A DNA stretch of 64,000 nt from an uncultured Bacilli bacterium. Lineage in GTDB: Bacteria; Bacillota_I; Bacilli_A; RF39; UBA660. The stretch is from the NCBI GenBank assembly GCA_934155005.1, contig CAKPGR010000001.1, positions 47,863 to 111,862 on the forward strand, in the 5' to 3' direction. The position numbers and the translations under genes are program-made. Under the pieces are notes generated by a model, which was not told the DNA's origin, did no database searches, and worked only from the letters and a program-made list of their open reading frames with translations. Positions 36,680-46,377 of this stretch are shown here, in pieces (positions within the stretch are counted from its first letter, which is position 1; every line of letters begins with the position of its first letter).

Positions 36680-38629
36680 ATGTTTAAATTAGTATCAAAA
36701 TATAAGCCAAGTGGTGATCAACCAGAGGCTATAAAAGAATTAGTAGATGGAATTAATAATCATGAGAAATACCAGGTTTTACTTGGTGCAACGGGAACGG
36801 GAAAAACTTTTACGATTGCAAATGTAATTGCGAGTGTTAATAAACCAACACTTGTTTTAGCTCATAATAAGACGCTTGCGGGACAACTTTATGCAGAACT
36901 TAAAGAGTTGTTTCCAAATAACCACGTATGCTATTTTGTTTCTTATTATGACTATTATCAACCAGAAGCATATGTGGCTAAAACAGATACATACATTGAA
37001 AAAGATGCATCTATAAATGATGAAATAGATGAATTAAGACATGAAGCAACTTCAAATCTTTTATCATATGATGATACAATTGTAGTAGCAAGTGTTTCAT
37101 GCATTTATGGAATAGGATCAAAAGAAGATTATATGGACAAGGTTCTAACTTTATCAGTTAATGAAGTGATTGAAAGAGATAATGTAATGCTAAAATTAAT
37201 TGATATGTTTTATGAAAGAAATGATTTAGATTTAAAAAGAGGAACTTTTAGAGCAAGAGGTGATGTGCTTGAAATAGTTCCAATAAGTTGGCATGAAAAA
37301 GGAATTAGAATTGAATTTTTTGGTGACGAAATAGATAAAATTGTTGAATATGATTTAATAACAGGTAAAATTACAGCAAATAAAAAATCAATTACCATCT
37401 TTGCTGCTAGCCATTTTGTTACAAATGAAAATAAATTAAAAATTGCAATAGAAAATATAAGAGAAGAATTGAAAGAAAGACTAAAATATTTTAAAGATAA
37501 TAATAAATTACTTGAATATCAAAGATTGATGGAAAGAACTAATTATGATTTAGAAATGTTATCAGAAACAGGAAGCTGCCGAGGTATTGAAAACTATTCA
37601 AGACATTTAGCGCTTAAAAAAGCAGGCGACACTCCAACTACATTACTTGACTTTTTCCCAAATGATTATTTGATGGTAGTAGATGAATCGCATGTTACTT
37701 TACCTCAGGTTAGAGGAATGTATAATGGAGATCAAGCCCGAAAGAAAATACTAGTTGACTATGGATTTAGATTACCTAGTGCGATGGATAATAGACCATT
37801 AAAATTTGAAGAATTTGAAGAAAAAATAAATCAAATAATATGCATTTCAGCGACACCTGGTGATTATGAGTTAGAAAAAGTAAATAATAAATATGTAGAG
37901 CAAATTATTAGGCCAACAGGACTTTTAGATCCAATTATAGAAGTGGAAAAAATAGATGGACAAATAGATAATCTAGTTTCTAGAATTAATGAAAAGGTCA
38001 AAATAAATGAAAGAGTTCTTATAACAACTCTTACAATAAGAATGGCAGAAGAATTAACTGCTTATCTAAAACAACTTGATATTAAGGTAGCTTATTTACA
38101 TAGTGAAATAAAAACATTAGAAAGATTAAAGATTATAAATGATTTAAGAATTGGTAAATATGATGTGTTGGTAGGAATAAATTTACTTAGAGAAGGACTT
38201 GATATACCTGAGGTTAGCTTAGTTGCTATTATGGATGCAGATAAACAAGGATTTTTAAGAAGTGATAGAAGTTTAATTCAGACAATAGGGCGTGCAGCTA
38301 GAAATAAAAATGGAGAAGTCGTTATGTATGCTGATTATATAAGTAGCGCCATGAAAATCGCAATAAGTGAGACTAAAAGGAGAAGAAAAATTCAAGAAGA
38401 ATATAATGAAAAGCACAATATTGTACCAACTACAATAACCAAAAAAATAACAGATGTTGTAACAAATTATAAAGAAATAGAAGAAAAAGAGGAAAAAACA
38501 TTAACAACGGAAGAAAAAATAAATTTAATAAACAAAATTGAAAAAGAAATGAAAGAAGCTGCTCGTGATTTAGATTTTGAAAGAGCAACAGAACTTAGAG
38601 ATATACTTTTTGAACTAAAAAGTGAATAA
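36680..38629 (+). CDS. uvrB: excinuclease ABC subunit B
   Basis: Damage-verification helicase of nucleotide excision repair. 649 residues from the ATG at 36680, behind AAGGAGG; an upstream ATG at 36656 has no ribosome site. Walker [11 protein letters not shown] lies near 40. The beta-hairpin sequence [11 protein letters not shown] is present, as are [20 protein letters not shown] and QTIGRAARN. The C-terminal UVR motif ([18 protein letters not shown]) binds UvrC. No uvrA or uvrC adjoins it, whereas in many Firmicutes uvrA follows. A diverged 79-bp piece of the same gene lies 0.9 kb upstream. Confidence 0.97.
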   Translation: MFKLVSKYKPSGDQPEAIKELVDGINNHEKYQVLLGATGTGKTFTIANVIASVNKPTLVLAHNKTLAGQLYAELKELFPNNHVCYFVSYYDYYQPEAYVAKTDTYIEKDASINDEIDELRHEATSNLLSYDDTIVVASVSCIYGIGSKEDYMDKVLTLSVNEVIERDNVMLKLIDMFYERNDLDLKRGTFRARGDVLEIVPISWHEKGIRIEFFGDEIDKIVEYDLITGKITANKKSITIFAASHFVTNENKLKIAIENIREELKERLKYFKDNNKLLEYQRLMERTNYDLEMLSETGSCRGIENYSRHLALKKAGDTPTTLLDFFPNDYLMVVDESHVTLPQVRGMYNGDQARKKILVDYGFRLPSAMDNRPLKFEEFEEKINQIICISATPGDYELEKVNNKYVEQIIRPTGLLDPIIEVEKIDGQIDNLVSRINEKVKINERVLITTLTIRMAEELTAYLKQLDIKVAYLHSEIKTLERLKIINDLRIGKYDVLVGINLLREGLDIPEVSLVAIMDADKQGFLRSDRSLIQTIGRAARNKNGEVVMYADYISSAMKIAISETKRRRKIQEEYNEKHNIVPTTITKKITDVVTNYKEIEEKEEKTLTTEEKINLINKIEKEMKEAARDLDFERATELRDILFELKSE

Positions 38630-38636
38630 ATTTAAA

Positions 38637-38665
38637 TTGATTGACAACTTTGATTATGATATAAT
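38637..38665 (+). promoter_or_regulatory. promoter of the yvlD-lgt-trxB run
   Basis: TTGATT (38637-38642), a 17-bp spacer and an extended -10 (TGATATAAT, core 38660-38665), just after uvrB and 22 bases before the ATG at 38688. Confidence 0.65.
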
Positions 38666-38687
38666 TTTATTGTATGGAGATGATAAA

Positions 38688-39101
38688 ATGACATCTATTA
38701 TTAACAAAATTCAAATAAATAATCTTTTAGAATGGTTAATTCATATTATAAGTTATGCCTTAATACTTAGTATTGTATCTTTATTATTTAAGAATACAAT
38801 ACAAATCGACAATAATTATTTTGGTATTTGGGGTATAATAGCATCAGTTGTAATTTATGTGTTGAATAAAACAATTAAACCTTTAATTGTAAGAATTACA
38901 GTTCCAATAACAGGTTTAACATTAGGAATTTTTTATCCTTTTATAAATGTTATAATACTTAAAATAGTTGATATTTTACTTGGAGAACATTTCAAAATTA
39001 ATGGTATTTTTATAGCATGTATAGCAGCTATTTTGATTTCAATATTGAGCATAATATTAGATGATGTAATAATAAAACCAATAACAAGAAAGGAGAATTA
39101 A
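38688..39101 (+). CDS. YvlD/phage-holin-4 superfamily membrane protein
   Basis: 137 residues from the ATG at 38688, behind GGAG; a longer frame from 38622 would start upstream of the promoter. Four hydrophobic segments (about 14-35, 44-62, 72-95 and 105-130) with the PLIVRITVPITGLTLGIFYP turn that typifies PF04020. The B. subtilis relative YvlD lies in a similar uvrBA-hprK-lgt neighbourhood; its biochemical role is not established. Followed after one base by lgt. Confidence 0.72.
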   Translation: MTSIINKIQINNLLEWLIHIISYALILSIVSLLFKNTIQIDNNYFGIWGIIASVVIYVLNKTIKPLIVRITVPITGLTLGIFYPFINVIILKIVDILLGEHFKINGIFIACIAAILISILSIILDDVIIKPITRKEN

Positions 39102-39102
39102 T

Positions 39103-39918
39103 ATGAATCCTATATTTTTAACATTGGGTCCAGTTCAAATATACTGGTATTCAGTTATTTTATTTCTAGCTTTTTTCTTAGGCGGAGCTCTTTCTATTCA
39201 TGAAGCAAAAAAATGGAAAATAAATAAAGATTTTATGATTAATTTATATTTTTATTTGATAATTTTTTCTCTTATAGGAGCAAGATTATATTATGTTTTA
39301 TTTAATTTAGATTATTATGGAAAACACATTGCAGAAATATTTAAAGTCTGGGAAGGTGGACTTGCTATTCATGGGGGATTAATAGCGGCTTTATTAGTTA
39401 TAATAATTTATACAAAAAAATATAAGGTTAATACTTTAAGATTACTTGATATATTAGTTGTAAGTTTACTTCTTGGACAAGCTATTGGTAGATGGGGTAA
39501 TTTTATGAATGGTGAAGCTTATGGACCAATTACTACTTTAAATAATTTAAAATCTTTACATATTCCTAATTTTATTATTCAAGGAATGTACATTGATGGT
39601 GTTTATCATCAACCAACATTTCTTTATGAATCTGTTTTAAATTTTTTAGGATTTATAATTTGTATGATTTATAGATCCTTGAAATATACTAAAATAGGTG
39701 CTACAACAAGTTTCTATTTAATTTGGTATGGAATAGTTAGATTTATAATAGAGTCAATGAGAACAGATAGTTTGATGCTTGGTAATTTTAAGATAGCTCA
39801 AATAGTTTCTATAATTATGATAATTTGCGGAATAGTAATGCTTATAATCCTAAAAAAATCATCTGTTTTTGATAACAATTATAATGATAGGAGAAATACA
39901 AATGAATCAACATTTTGA
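39103..39918 (+). CDS. lgt: prolipoprotein diacylglyceryl transferase
   Basis: Attaches diacylglycerol to the lipobox cysteine of prelipoproteins at the membrane. 271 residues with about seven membrane segments. IGARLYYVLFN, WEGGLAIHGG and the Lgt signature GQAIGRWGNFMNGEAYG are intact, including the essential Arg, Asn and Glu. A likely client in this window is the lipobox-bearing YidC. Overlaps trxB by 17 bases. Confidence 0.95.
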   Translation: MNPIFLTLGPVQIYWYSVILFLAFFLGGALSIHEAKKWKINKDFMINLYFYLIIFSLIGARLYYVLFNLDYYGKHIAEIFKVWEGGLAIHGGLIAALLVIIIYTKKYKVNTLRLLDILVVSLLLGQAIGRWGNFMNGEAYGPITTLNNLKSLHIPNFIIQGMYIDGVYHQPTFLYESVLNFLGFIICMIYRSLKYTKIGATTSFYLIWYGIVRFIIESMRTDSLMLGNFKIAQIVSIIMIICGIVMLIILKKSSVFDNNYNDRRNTNESTF

Positions 39919-40780
39919 TTGTGTAATAGTAGGTGGTGGTATAGCAGGAATGACAGCCGCTATATATTTAAAGCGTGCTAATAAAAATGTTGTTATAGTT
40001 GAAAAAGATATTTTGGGTGGACAGATAAATAAAACATCAAGAGTTGAAAACTATCCAGGTTTTACTTTTATAGAAGGAATTGATTTAGTCGATAAAATAA
40101 AGGAACAAATTAAAAATTTAAATATACCTATAATAAATAAAGAAGTTGTTGAAATAAAACAACATTTGATAAAATTAAAAGATGAGATATTAGAAGCCGA
40201 TAATATTATTTTGGCAACAGGAAGAATTCCTAAAAAATTAGGGTTGGAAAATGAAGATGAATTAATTGGTAGAGGTATTAGCTATTGTGCTACATGTGAT
40301 GGTTTTTTCTTTAAAAATAAAATTGTTTGTGTAGTAGGTGGTGGAAATAGTGCGTTAGAAGAATCTCTATATTTATCTAATCTTTGTAAAAAAGTAATAA
40401 TTTTAAATAGAAGTGCTAAATTAAGAGCCGATGATTATTTAATTGATGAAGTAAATAAAAGAAATAACATAGAAATTAAATATAATATAGAAATAATAAA
40501 AATAAATAAAGATGAAGTTTTAAAATTTGTTACTACAAAAAATGAAGAAATAAAATGTGATGGTTTATTTATATATATAGGTTTAGAGCCACAAATAGAA
40601 TATTTAAAAAATTCAGATATAAAAACAGAAAATGGTTATGTATTAGTAGATTCAAATATGAAAACAAATATAGAAAATATTTATGCCTGTGGTGATTTAA
40701 TTAAGAAAGAGGCATATCAAATTATAACAGCGGCAAGTGAAGGAGCCAAAGCGGCCATTAGTTGCGAAAGAGGATTATAA
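39902..40780 (+). CDS. trxB: thioredoxin reductase
   Basis: NADPH-dependent flavoenzyme that reduces thioredoxin. 292 residues from the ATG at 39902, chosen because AGGAGA lies about 7 bases ahead and CVIVGGGIAGMTAA (FAD motif) then falls at the N-terminus. The redox-active site is CATC in GISYCATCDGFFF near 135. The NAD(P) motif VVGGGNSALEESLYLS follows, then the C-terminal YACGDL. The stop codon is part of a terminator. Confidence 0.94.
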   Translation: MNQHFDCVIVGGGIAGMTAAIYLKRANKNVVIVEKDILGGQINKTSRVENYPGFTFIEGIDLVDKIKEQIKNLNIPIINKEVVEIKQHLIKLKDEILEADNIILATGRIPKKLGLENEDELIGRGISYCATCDGFFFKNKIVCVVGGGNSALEESLYLSNLCKKVIILNRSAKLRADDYLIDEVNKRNNIEIKYNIEIIKINKDEVLKFVTTKNEEIKCDGLFIYIGLEPQIEYLKNSDIKTENGYVLVDSNMKTNIENIYACGDLIKKEAYQIITAASEGAKAAISCERGL

Positions 40781-40792
40781 TCCTTTTTTTTA
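40770..40792 (+). terminator. terminator after trxB
   Basis: AGGAT-TATA-ATCCT followed by T7, overlapping the stop codon. Confidence 0.75.
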
Positions 40793-40829
40793 TTTTGAAA
40801 TTAAGTTATAATATTATTAGGTGATAAAA

Positions 40830-41756
40830 ATGTCATTTACAAGTATAGTAAAAAATGAAATTAGTAAATTAGATACAAAAGAAATAGAAAATATAACAGA
40901 ATTATCTGCTATTATTAAAAATATAGGAATTATAGATAATAATATAAAGATACAAACAGAAAATGCTAGTGTTGCTAGAAGAATTTTTAATTTAATAAAA
41001 ATAACTTTTAAACAAACACCTAGAATAATTGTAAGACAAGGATATAATTTTAGTAAAAGTTACGTTTATATTTTAGAAATAAAAACAAATATAACTAAAA
41101 TACTAGATGAATTAGAACTCAATAAAAATATTCCAGCAGAATATATATATTCAGACGAATATTTAGTAAGAGCTTATTTAAGGGGATTATTTTTAAGTGT
41201 TGGAAGTATAAATGATCCTAAAAAGTCAAGATATCATTTAGAATTTACTGTAAATAACAAGGAATATGCATTGTTTTGTTCAAATTTATTAAATCAATTT
41301 AATTTAAAGAGTAAAGTTTTAAAACGAGAAACAAAATATATGATTTACATAAAAGAAGCGGAAAAAATAGGTGACTTTTTAAGATTAATGTCTGCCATAA
41401 ATGCTGTATTTTATTTTGAAGATATAAGAATATATAGAGATCATAAAAATATGACAAATAGATTAAATAATTGTGAACAAGCAAATATGGATAAAGTTAT
41501 AGAAACAGCTAATTGTCAAATAAAAGAAATAGAAATATTAGAGCGAGCTGGTGTTTTTGATTTGTTAGATGATAAAACAAAAGAAGCAGCAATATATAGA
41601 AAAAAATATCCGGAAAGTTCATTGGTTGAACTAAGTGAAATAATTTCAATTGAAACGGGAAATAAAATTTCAAAGTCTGGAATATATCATCGCTTTAATA
41701 AAATCAAAGAAATGGTTAGAAAAATTAATAATATAGGAGGTGATAGTTATGAATAA
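40830..41756 (+). CDS. whiA: DNA-binding protein WhiA
   Basis: 308 residues from the ATG at 40830, after an AGGTGAT site. The N-terminal and LAGLIDADG-like middle (AYLRGLFLSVGSINDPKKSRY) and the C-terminal helix-turn-helix (SLVELSEIISIETGNKISKSGIYHRFNKI) identify WhiA, which affects cell division and chromosome segregation in Bacillus and sporulation in actinomycetes. Its usual partners yvcJ and yvcK are absent, but trxB upstream matches the common order. The end overlaps the next gene by 8 bases. Confidence 0.93.
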   Translation: MSFTSIVKNEISKLDTKEIENITELSAIIKNIGIIDNNIKIQTENASVARRIFNLIKITFKQTPRIIVRQGYNFSKSYVYILEIKTNITKILDELELNKNIPAEYIYSDEYLVRAYLRGLFLSVGSINDPKKSRYHLEFTVNNKEYALFCSNLLNQFNLKSKVLKRETKYMIYIKEAEKIGDFLRLMSAINAVFYFEDIRIYRDHKNMTNRLNNCEQANMDKVIETANCQIKEIEILERAGVFDLLDDKTKEAAIYRKKYPESSLVELSEIISIETGNKISKSGIYHRFNKIKEMVRKINNIGGDSYE

Positions 41757-42102
41757 AAAAAATGAATTTTTTGAAAATATTGTTAGAAATACACTTATTA
41801 TTTTAACCTTTATAAGTATTATTTGTTCTATGTTTCATTTTGCTTATCTTTTTTATCAAGATAATAATATTGAAAGAATAAATTCTTTTTTACTTAAATA
41901 TGATTTTCTTCTTTTTATAGACAATTTCTTATTATATATTTTTGCTATTGCATATATAATACTAGGAATAAAATCAAAGAAAGAAGTCCTTTTGAAAATA
42001 TCATTTAGTATTTTTTCAATTCTTACAACAATGTGTGTACTTACTTTAATTGTTAATATAATAGCCGTATCATTTGGTATTTTTGATGTTATTGTTCAGT
42101 AG
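41749..42102 (+). CDS. small membrane protein of unknown function
   Basis: 117 residues from the ATG at 41749, behind GGAGGTGAT. Three hydrophobic segments at about 13-35, 53-72 and 80-112; the N-terminal 12 residues are polar. No family recognised. Translationally coupled to whiA by an 8-base overlap, so probably co-expressed; function unknown. Confidence 0.65.
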   Translation: MNKKNEFFENIVRNTLIILTFISIICSMFHFAYLFYQDNNIERINSFLLKYDFLLFIDNFLLYIFAIAYIILGIKSKKEVLLKISFSIFSILTTMCVLTLIVNIIAVSFGIFDVIVQ

Positions 42103-42121
42103 AATTTACTACTGATTTTTT
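42097..42121 (+). terminator. terminator after the whiA unit
   Basis: CAGTAG-AATTTA-CTACTG followed by a T-rich run, overlapping the stop codon. Confidence 0.75.
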
Positions 42122-42195
42122 TAACTTGTTATAGCATTATTTATTAATATATGTTAAAATAAAGTGTAGATATTTGTAAAAAGAATGGTGATAAG

Positions 42196-42981
42196 ATGGG
42201 AAAAATAATAGCGCTAGTAAATCAAAAAGGTGGCGTTGGTAAAACAACTTCAAGTATTAATTTGGCTGCATCCCTTGGATATTTAAAGAAAAAAGTTTTA
42301 TTAGTAGATTTAGATCCACAAGGTAATTCAACTACAGGTGTAGGTATAAACAAAACAGATTACGAAAAAAGTATGTATGAATTATTAAAAGATGAAGCAA
42401 CTTTACAAGAAGTAATAATTAAAACAAAGTTTAAAAATTTATATATAATTCCAGCAACTATTAATTTGGCTGGTGTTGATTTTGAATTAACTGAGAAGCA
42501 TAATTTAGATAATAATTTTTCAAAAGGTAGTCAATTGAAAAAATACTTAGATCAAATAAAAGATTCATTTGATTATATAATAATAGATTGTCCACCCTCT
42601 CTTGGTATTTTAACTACTAATGCTTTAACAGCAGCTGATTCAGTTATAATCCCAGTTCAATGTGAGTTCTTTGCTTTAGAAGGAATTATGCAACTTTTAA
42701 ATACCATTATGATGGCCCAAAAAACATTAAATCCAAAATTAGATATAGAAGGAGTTTTACTTACAATGCTAGATGGTAGAACAAATTTAGGATTAGAAGT
42801 TGTAGAAGAAATAAAAAGTTATTTTAAAGAACGAGTATATGATACTATTATTCCTAGATTAGTTAGATTATCAGAAGCTCCTAGTCATGGTAAACCAATA
42901 ATAGCTTATGATTCACAAAATAGAGGATCAGAAGCTTATTTGAATTTAGCCAAAGAGGTGATTGAAAGAAATGGAAAATAA
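42196..42981 (+). CDS. parA: chromosome partitioning ATPase ParA (Soj)
   Basis: 261 residues. Deviant Walker A KGGVGKTTSS with NQKGGVGKTT at the very N-terminus, LLVDLDPQGNSTTG, and the IIIDCPPSLGILT switch. It forms ATP-dependent dimers on DNA and, in Bacillus, also regulates DnaA. The short N-terminus is the chromosomal Soj type, lacking the plasmid ParA HTH. Overlaps parB by 11 bases. Confidence 0.95.
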   Translation: MGKIIALVNQKGGVGKTTSSINLAASLGYLKKKVLLVDLDPQGNSTTGVGINKTDYEKSMYELLKDEATLQEVIIKTKFKNLYIIPATINLAGVDFELTEKHNLDNNFSKGSQLKKYLDQIKDSFDYIIIDCPPSLGILTTNALTAADSVIIPVQCEFFALEGIMQLLNTIMMAQKTLNPKLDIEGVLLTMLDGRTNLGLEVVEEIKSYFKERVYDTIIPRLVRLSEAPSHGKPIIAYDSQNRGSEAYLNLAKEVIERNGK

Positions 42982-43849
42982 AAAAAGAGCCCTAGGTAGA
43001 GGCCTTGAAGAATTATTTAATAATGAAAATTTAAATTTAAATCAATTTGAAGAATCGATATATGAAACAGTCAAAACTGATGAAATAATAGATATACCAC
43101 TTTCAAATTTAAGAGTTAATCCATATCAACCAAGAAAAATATTTGATGAAGAAGCTTTAAAAGAATTAGCTGCTTCAATTAAAGAACATGGAGTATTTCA
43201 ACCAATAATTGTAAAAGAAAGTATAAAAGGTTATGAGATAATAGCTGGGGAAAGAAGATATAGAGCCTCAAAATTAGCTGGAAAAGAAACAATCCCAGCT
43301 ATTATAAGAAACTTCAATGATGAGCAAATGATGGAAATTGCTTTACTAGAAAATTTACAAAGAGAAAATTTAACATCGGTTGAAGAAGCTGAGGCATATA
43401 AATCATTAATAGAAAAACTTTCTTTGACACAGGAAGAATTAGCTAAAAAAGTTGGAAAAAGTAGAAGTTATATTACTAATTTACTTGGTTTGTTAAATCT
43501 TCCACAAAATGTTAAAGATATGATTAATGAAAATAAAATTAGTATGGCACATGCCAGAGTTTTAAGCAAATTAGAAGATAATGAAGAAATAGTAAGGCTT
43601 GCCAATAAAATTGTTGATGAACATATTAGTGTTAGAAATTTAGAGGAAATGTCAAAAGAACAACCATATTTAAAAAAGCATAAAACGAATAGAAAAAAAG
43701 TTGAAAATGAATATCAATATGTTGAAGAGTTACTTAGAGATAAGTTTGATACAAAGATAAAAATAAAAGATAAAAAAATAGAAATATCTTTTGTAAACAA
43801 TGCGGATTTAAATAGAATATTAGAAATATTAGATATAAAAGGTGATTAG
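42971..43849 (+). CDS. parB: chromosome partitioning protein ParB (Spo0J)
   Basis: 292 residues from the ATG at 42971, with GAGGTG 10 bases ahead. The N-terminal ALGRGLEELF is the ParA-interacting peptide. VNPYQPRKIF, GERRYRASKLAG and ENLQRENLTSVEEAEAY form the CTP-binding domain. The HTH (KVGKSRSYITNLLGLLNL) reads parS and AHARVLSKLE follows. The C-terminal dimer domain starts near 225. Its three cognate parS sites lie 25 kb away near gyrA. Confidence 0.95.
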   Translation: MENKKRALGRGLEELFNNENLNLNQFEESIYETVKTDEIIDIPLSNLRVNPYQPRKIFDEEALKELAASIKEHGVFQPIIVKESIKGYEIIAGERRYRASKLAGKETIPAIIRNFNDEQMMEIALLENLQRENLTSVEEAEAYKSLIEKLSLTQEELAKKVGKSRSYITNLLGLLNLPQNVKDMINENKISMAHARVLSKLEDNEEIVRLANKIVDEHISVRNLEEMSKEQPYLKKHKTNRKKVENEYQYVEELLRDKFDTKIKIKDKKIEISFVNNADLNRILEILDIKGD

Positions 43850-44650
43850 ATGAAAGAATTTTTAATATCAGAAAAATTTATAGAGTCTTTAATAGTTATA
43901 TGTGTTTGTAGTCTATTTTACCTAATTTTCAATAAAATAATTAGAAGAATGTTGAAAATTAAAACAGGAATAAAAAAATTAGATTCAAAAAAACATAAAA
44001 CATTTTTAACAATAGTAAATAATATCGTTAAATATGTATTAATTATAATTGCTATTATAACAATATTAAATATATTTGGGATAAATACAAGCGGTTTATT
44101 AGCTTCACTTGGTGTAGCTTCAGCAGTTGCTGCTTTAGCTTTCCAAGATATAATAAAAGATATTTTATCAGGAATATTAATATTAGTTGAAAATCAATAT
44201 GATGTTGGTGATACAGTAACAATAAACGATTTCAAAGGAGAAGTTGTAGCGCTTGGCCTTAGAACAACAAAACTTCGTTCTTTTAGTGGGGAGTATTGTT
44301 TCATTGCTAATAGAAATGTTGGAGATGTAATAAATCATAGTTTAAGTAAATCACTAGCTATTGTAACAGTAGAAGTTCCTTATGAGGAAGATTTAGATAA
44401 AGTAGAAAACGTTTTAAATAAACTATGTGAAAGGTTAAATAAAGAACTTCCTAATTTGAAAGGTAAAGTAATAGTAGATGGTGTTGATGAATTTGGTGAT
44501 TCTGGTATAGTATATCGTATTTCAGTAGAAACAGCCCCATTAAAACATTATGAAATTCAAAGAAAAATAAGAAAAGAAATTAAAAAAGAATTTGATAAAA
44601 ATAAAATAGAAATACCATATAAACAAGTGGTGATTCATAATGCAAAATAA
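43850..44650 (+). CDS. small-conductance mechanosensitive channel MscS
   Basis: 266 residues; membrane segments at about 8-28, 60-80 and the pore helix LLASLGVASAVAALAFQDII, followed by the MscS beta-domain ENQYDVGDTVTINDFKGEV. Opens under membrane tension to release solutes. It starts one base after the parB stop, as does the mechanosensitive gene yyaD-region partner in some Firmicutes, and overlaps yyzM by 11 bases. Confidence 0.9.
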   Translation: MKEFLISEKFIESLIVICVCSLFYLIFNKIIRRMLKIKTGIKKLDSKKHKTFLTIVNNIVKYVLIIIAIITILNIFGINTSGLLASLGVASAVAALAFQDIIKDILSGILILVENQYDVGDTVTINDFKGEVVALGLRTTKLRSFSGEYCFIANRNVGDVINHSLSKSLAIVTVEVPYEEDLDKVENVLNKLCERLNKELPNLKGKVIVDGVDEFGDSGIVYRISVETAPLKHYEIQRKIRKEIKKEFDKNKIEIPYKQVVIHNAK

Positions 44651-44825
44651 TTATCACCTAAATAGTATTGTTATTATGAAAAAACAGCATCCTTGTGGTA
44701 CAAATGAATGGAAAGTAATAAGAGTAGGTGCTGATATAAAAATTAAATGTCTTGGATGTGGTAGAAGTATTATGCTTCCAAGGGTTGAATTTAATAAAAA
44801 ATTAAAAAAAGTAGTAAAATATTAG
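44640..44825 (+). CDS. yyzM: DUF951 (YyzM) zinc-ribbon-like protein
   Basis: 61 residues with HPCGTNEWKVIRVGADIKIK followed by CLGCGRSIMLPR, the DUF951 pattern with three cysteines that could bind a metal. Function unknown in all species. In Bacillus yyzM lies directly by ychF (yyaF) and spo0J, as here. Confidence 0.85.
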   Translation: MQNNYHLNSIVIMKKQHPCGTNEWKVIRVGADIKIKCLGCGRSIMLPRVEFNKKLKKVVKY

Positions 44826-44836
44826 GAGGGCAAAGT

Positions 44837-46366
44837 ATGCCAAGAAAAAATAAAAAGAAAAAAAATTATGGAGCTGTTTTGGTTATAGCAGTCATAATAT
44901 TAATAATTGGATTATTAAGTTTATTTTTAAATTTAATTGGATTTGATAGCTCGCAAACAATAATATCAAATAAAAATGTTGAAACAACATTAGTAATTGT
45001 TAAAAATTTATTAAGCATAGATGGATTGAAATTTATTTTTGGAAAAACAGTTGATAATTTTAGAAATTTTGAACCACTAGTTTTATTAATTATTTCTGTT
45101 ATAGGTGTTGGAATATGTGAAAAGAGTGGCTTTTTAAGTGCTATATTTCAACCACTTAGAAGAGTAAAATTAAATATTATTATCTTTTTAACAATCTTTG
45201 TAGGTGTAATAGGAACAGTTGTTGGAGACAATAGTTATATATTTTTAATACCACTTGTTGGTTCAATGTATAAATATATAGGTAAAAATCCAATTTTGGG
45301 AATTTTTTCAGTATTTTTGGGAATAACAGTTGGTTATGGAACAGGCTTAGTAGTTAATTACACAGATTATAATTTGTCAGAAATGACACAACTAGCTGCT
45401 AGAGTTAGTGTTGATAGTAGTTTTGATTATAATTTATTTTCAAATATATATATAATGATTGTTTCAACTTTTGTTATTACATTTATATTAACAATTTTGA
45501 TAGAGAAATTTCTTGTGACAAAAATAAATAAGAGATATGTAATAGATGAAGAAGAACAAGAATTAGTTATAGATAAAAAAGCAAAAAGAAAAACTTTTTT
45601 GATAAGTTTGGTATATATATTTTTAATATTGTATATGATACTTCCAATAAAAATGCCAGGTGCTGGAATTTTATTAGATAATAGTGCAGATAGATATATG
45701 GATAAATTATTCGGTTCAAATTCTGCATTTAATAATGGACTTCCAATCATTTTAACAGCCTTATTAATGATTTGGGGTTATGTATATGGTAGATTATCTG
45801 GAAATATAAAAGATAGTCATGAATTTAGTTTAGGACTTTCTAAAAATTTTGAAAATTTAGGCTTTATGTTTGTATTAATGTTTTTTATATCAGAACTTAC
45901 GGCTATCATAGATTGGACAAATATAGGAACAGTTTTTGCTTCTAAAATAATAGAATTAGTTGGTAGTCTTCAGTTATCGGGTATATTACTTATAATTATT
46001 TTCTTTATTGCAGTAGTTTTAATGAGTATATTACTTCCAGATACAGTTGCTAAATGGAATATAGCAAGTCCAGTAATAGTTCCACTTTTTATGCAATCGA
46101 ATATAACTCCTGCTTTTACACAATTTATATTTAGAGTTGCAGATGGTGTTGGTAAAGCATTTACACCAATATATGTTTATTACATAATAATGCTAGCCTT
46201 TTTAGAAAAATACCGTACAAATGAAAAAAATCAAATAAGTATATTTGGAATCTTAAAAGATTTATTCCCAATTATATTAATAATGGCAATTACTTGGTTA
46301 ATATTAATTGTTATTTGGTATGTTATGAATTTACCAATAGGAATAAATACTATAACAACATTATAG
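44837..46366 (+). CDS. AbgT-family membrane transporter
   Basis: 509 residues with about 12 hydrophobic segments after a basic N-terminus (PRKNKKKKN). FEPLVLLIISVIGVGICEKSGFLSA matches the conserved early region of AbgT proteins (p-aminobenzoyl-glutamate uptake or antimetabolite efflux), as does the GDNSYIFLIPL and LPDTVAKWNIASPVIVPLFM pair of half-repeats. AGGAGGG precedes the ATG. Substrate unknown. It is inserted between yyzM and ychF, which are usually neighbours. Confidence 0.75.
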   Translation: MPRKNKKKKNYGAVLVIAVIILIIGLLSLFLNLIGFDSSQTIISNKNVETTLVIVKNLLSIDGLKFIFGKTVDNFRNFEPLVLLIISVIGVGICEKSGFLSAIFQPLRRVKLNIIIFLTIFVGVIGTVVGDNSYIFLIPLVGSMYKYIGKNPILGIFSVFLGITVGYGTGLVVNYTDYNLSEMTQLAARVSVDSSFDYNLFSNIYIMIVSTFVITFILTILIEKFLVTKINKRYVIDEEEQELVIDKKAKRKTFLISLVYIFLILYMILPIKMPGAGILLDNSADRYMDKLFGSNSAFNNGLPIILTALLMIWGYVYGRLSGNIKDSHEFSLGLSKNFENLGFMFVLMFFISELTAIIDWTNIGTVFASKIIELVGSLQLSGILLIIIFFIAVVLMSILLPDTVAKWNIASPVIVPLFMQSNITPAFTQFIFRVADGVGKAFTPIYVYYIIMLAFLEKYRTNEKNQISIFGILKDLFPIILIMAITWLILIVIWYVMNLPIGINTITTL

Positions 46367-46377
46367 GAGGTGTATAT

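Noticed and set aside
38641..38665. TTGACA at 38641 as -35 of the yvlD-like gene
   Set aside because: Spacing to TATAAT is only 13 bp; the overlapping TTGATT at 38637 gives 17 bp.
45427..45750. Minus-strand frame inside the AbgT-type gene
   Set aside because: Fully inside a convincing plus-strand membrane protein; no ribosome site or family resemblance.
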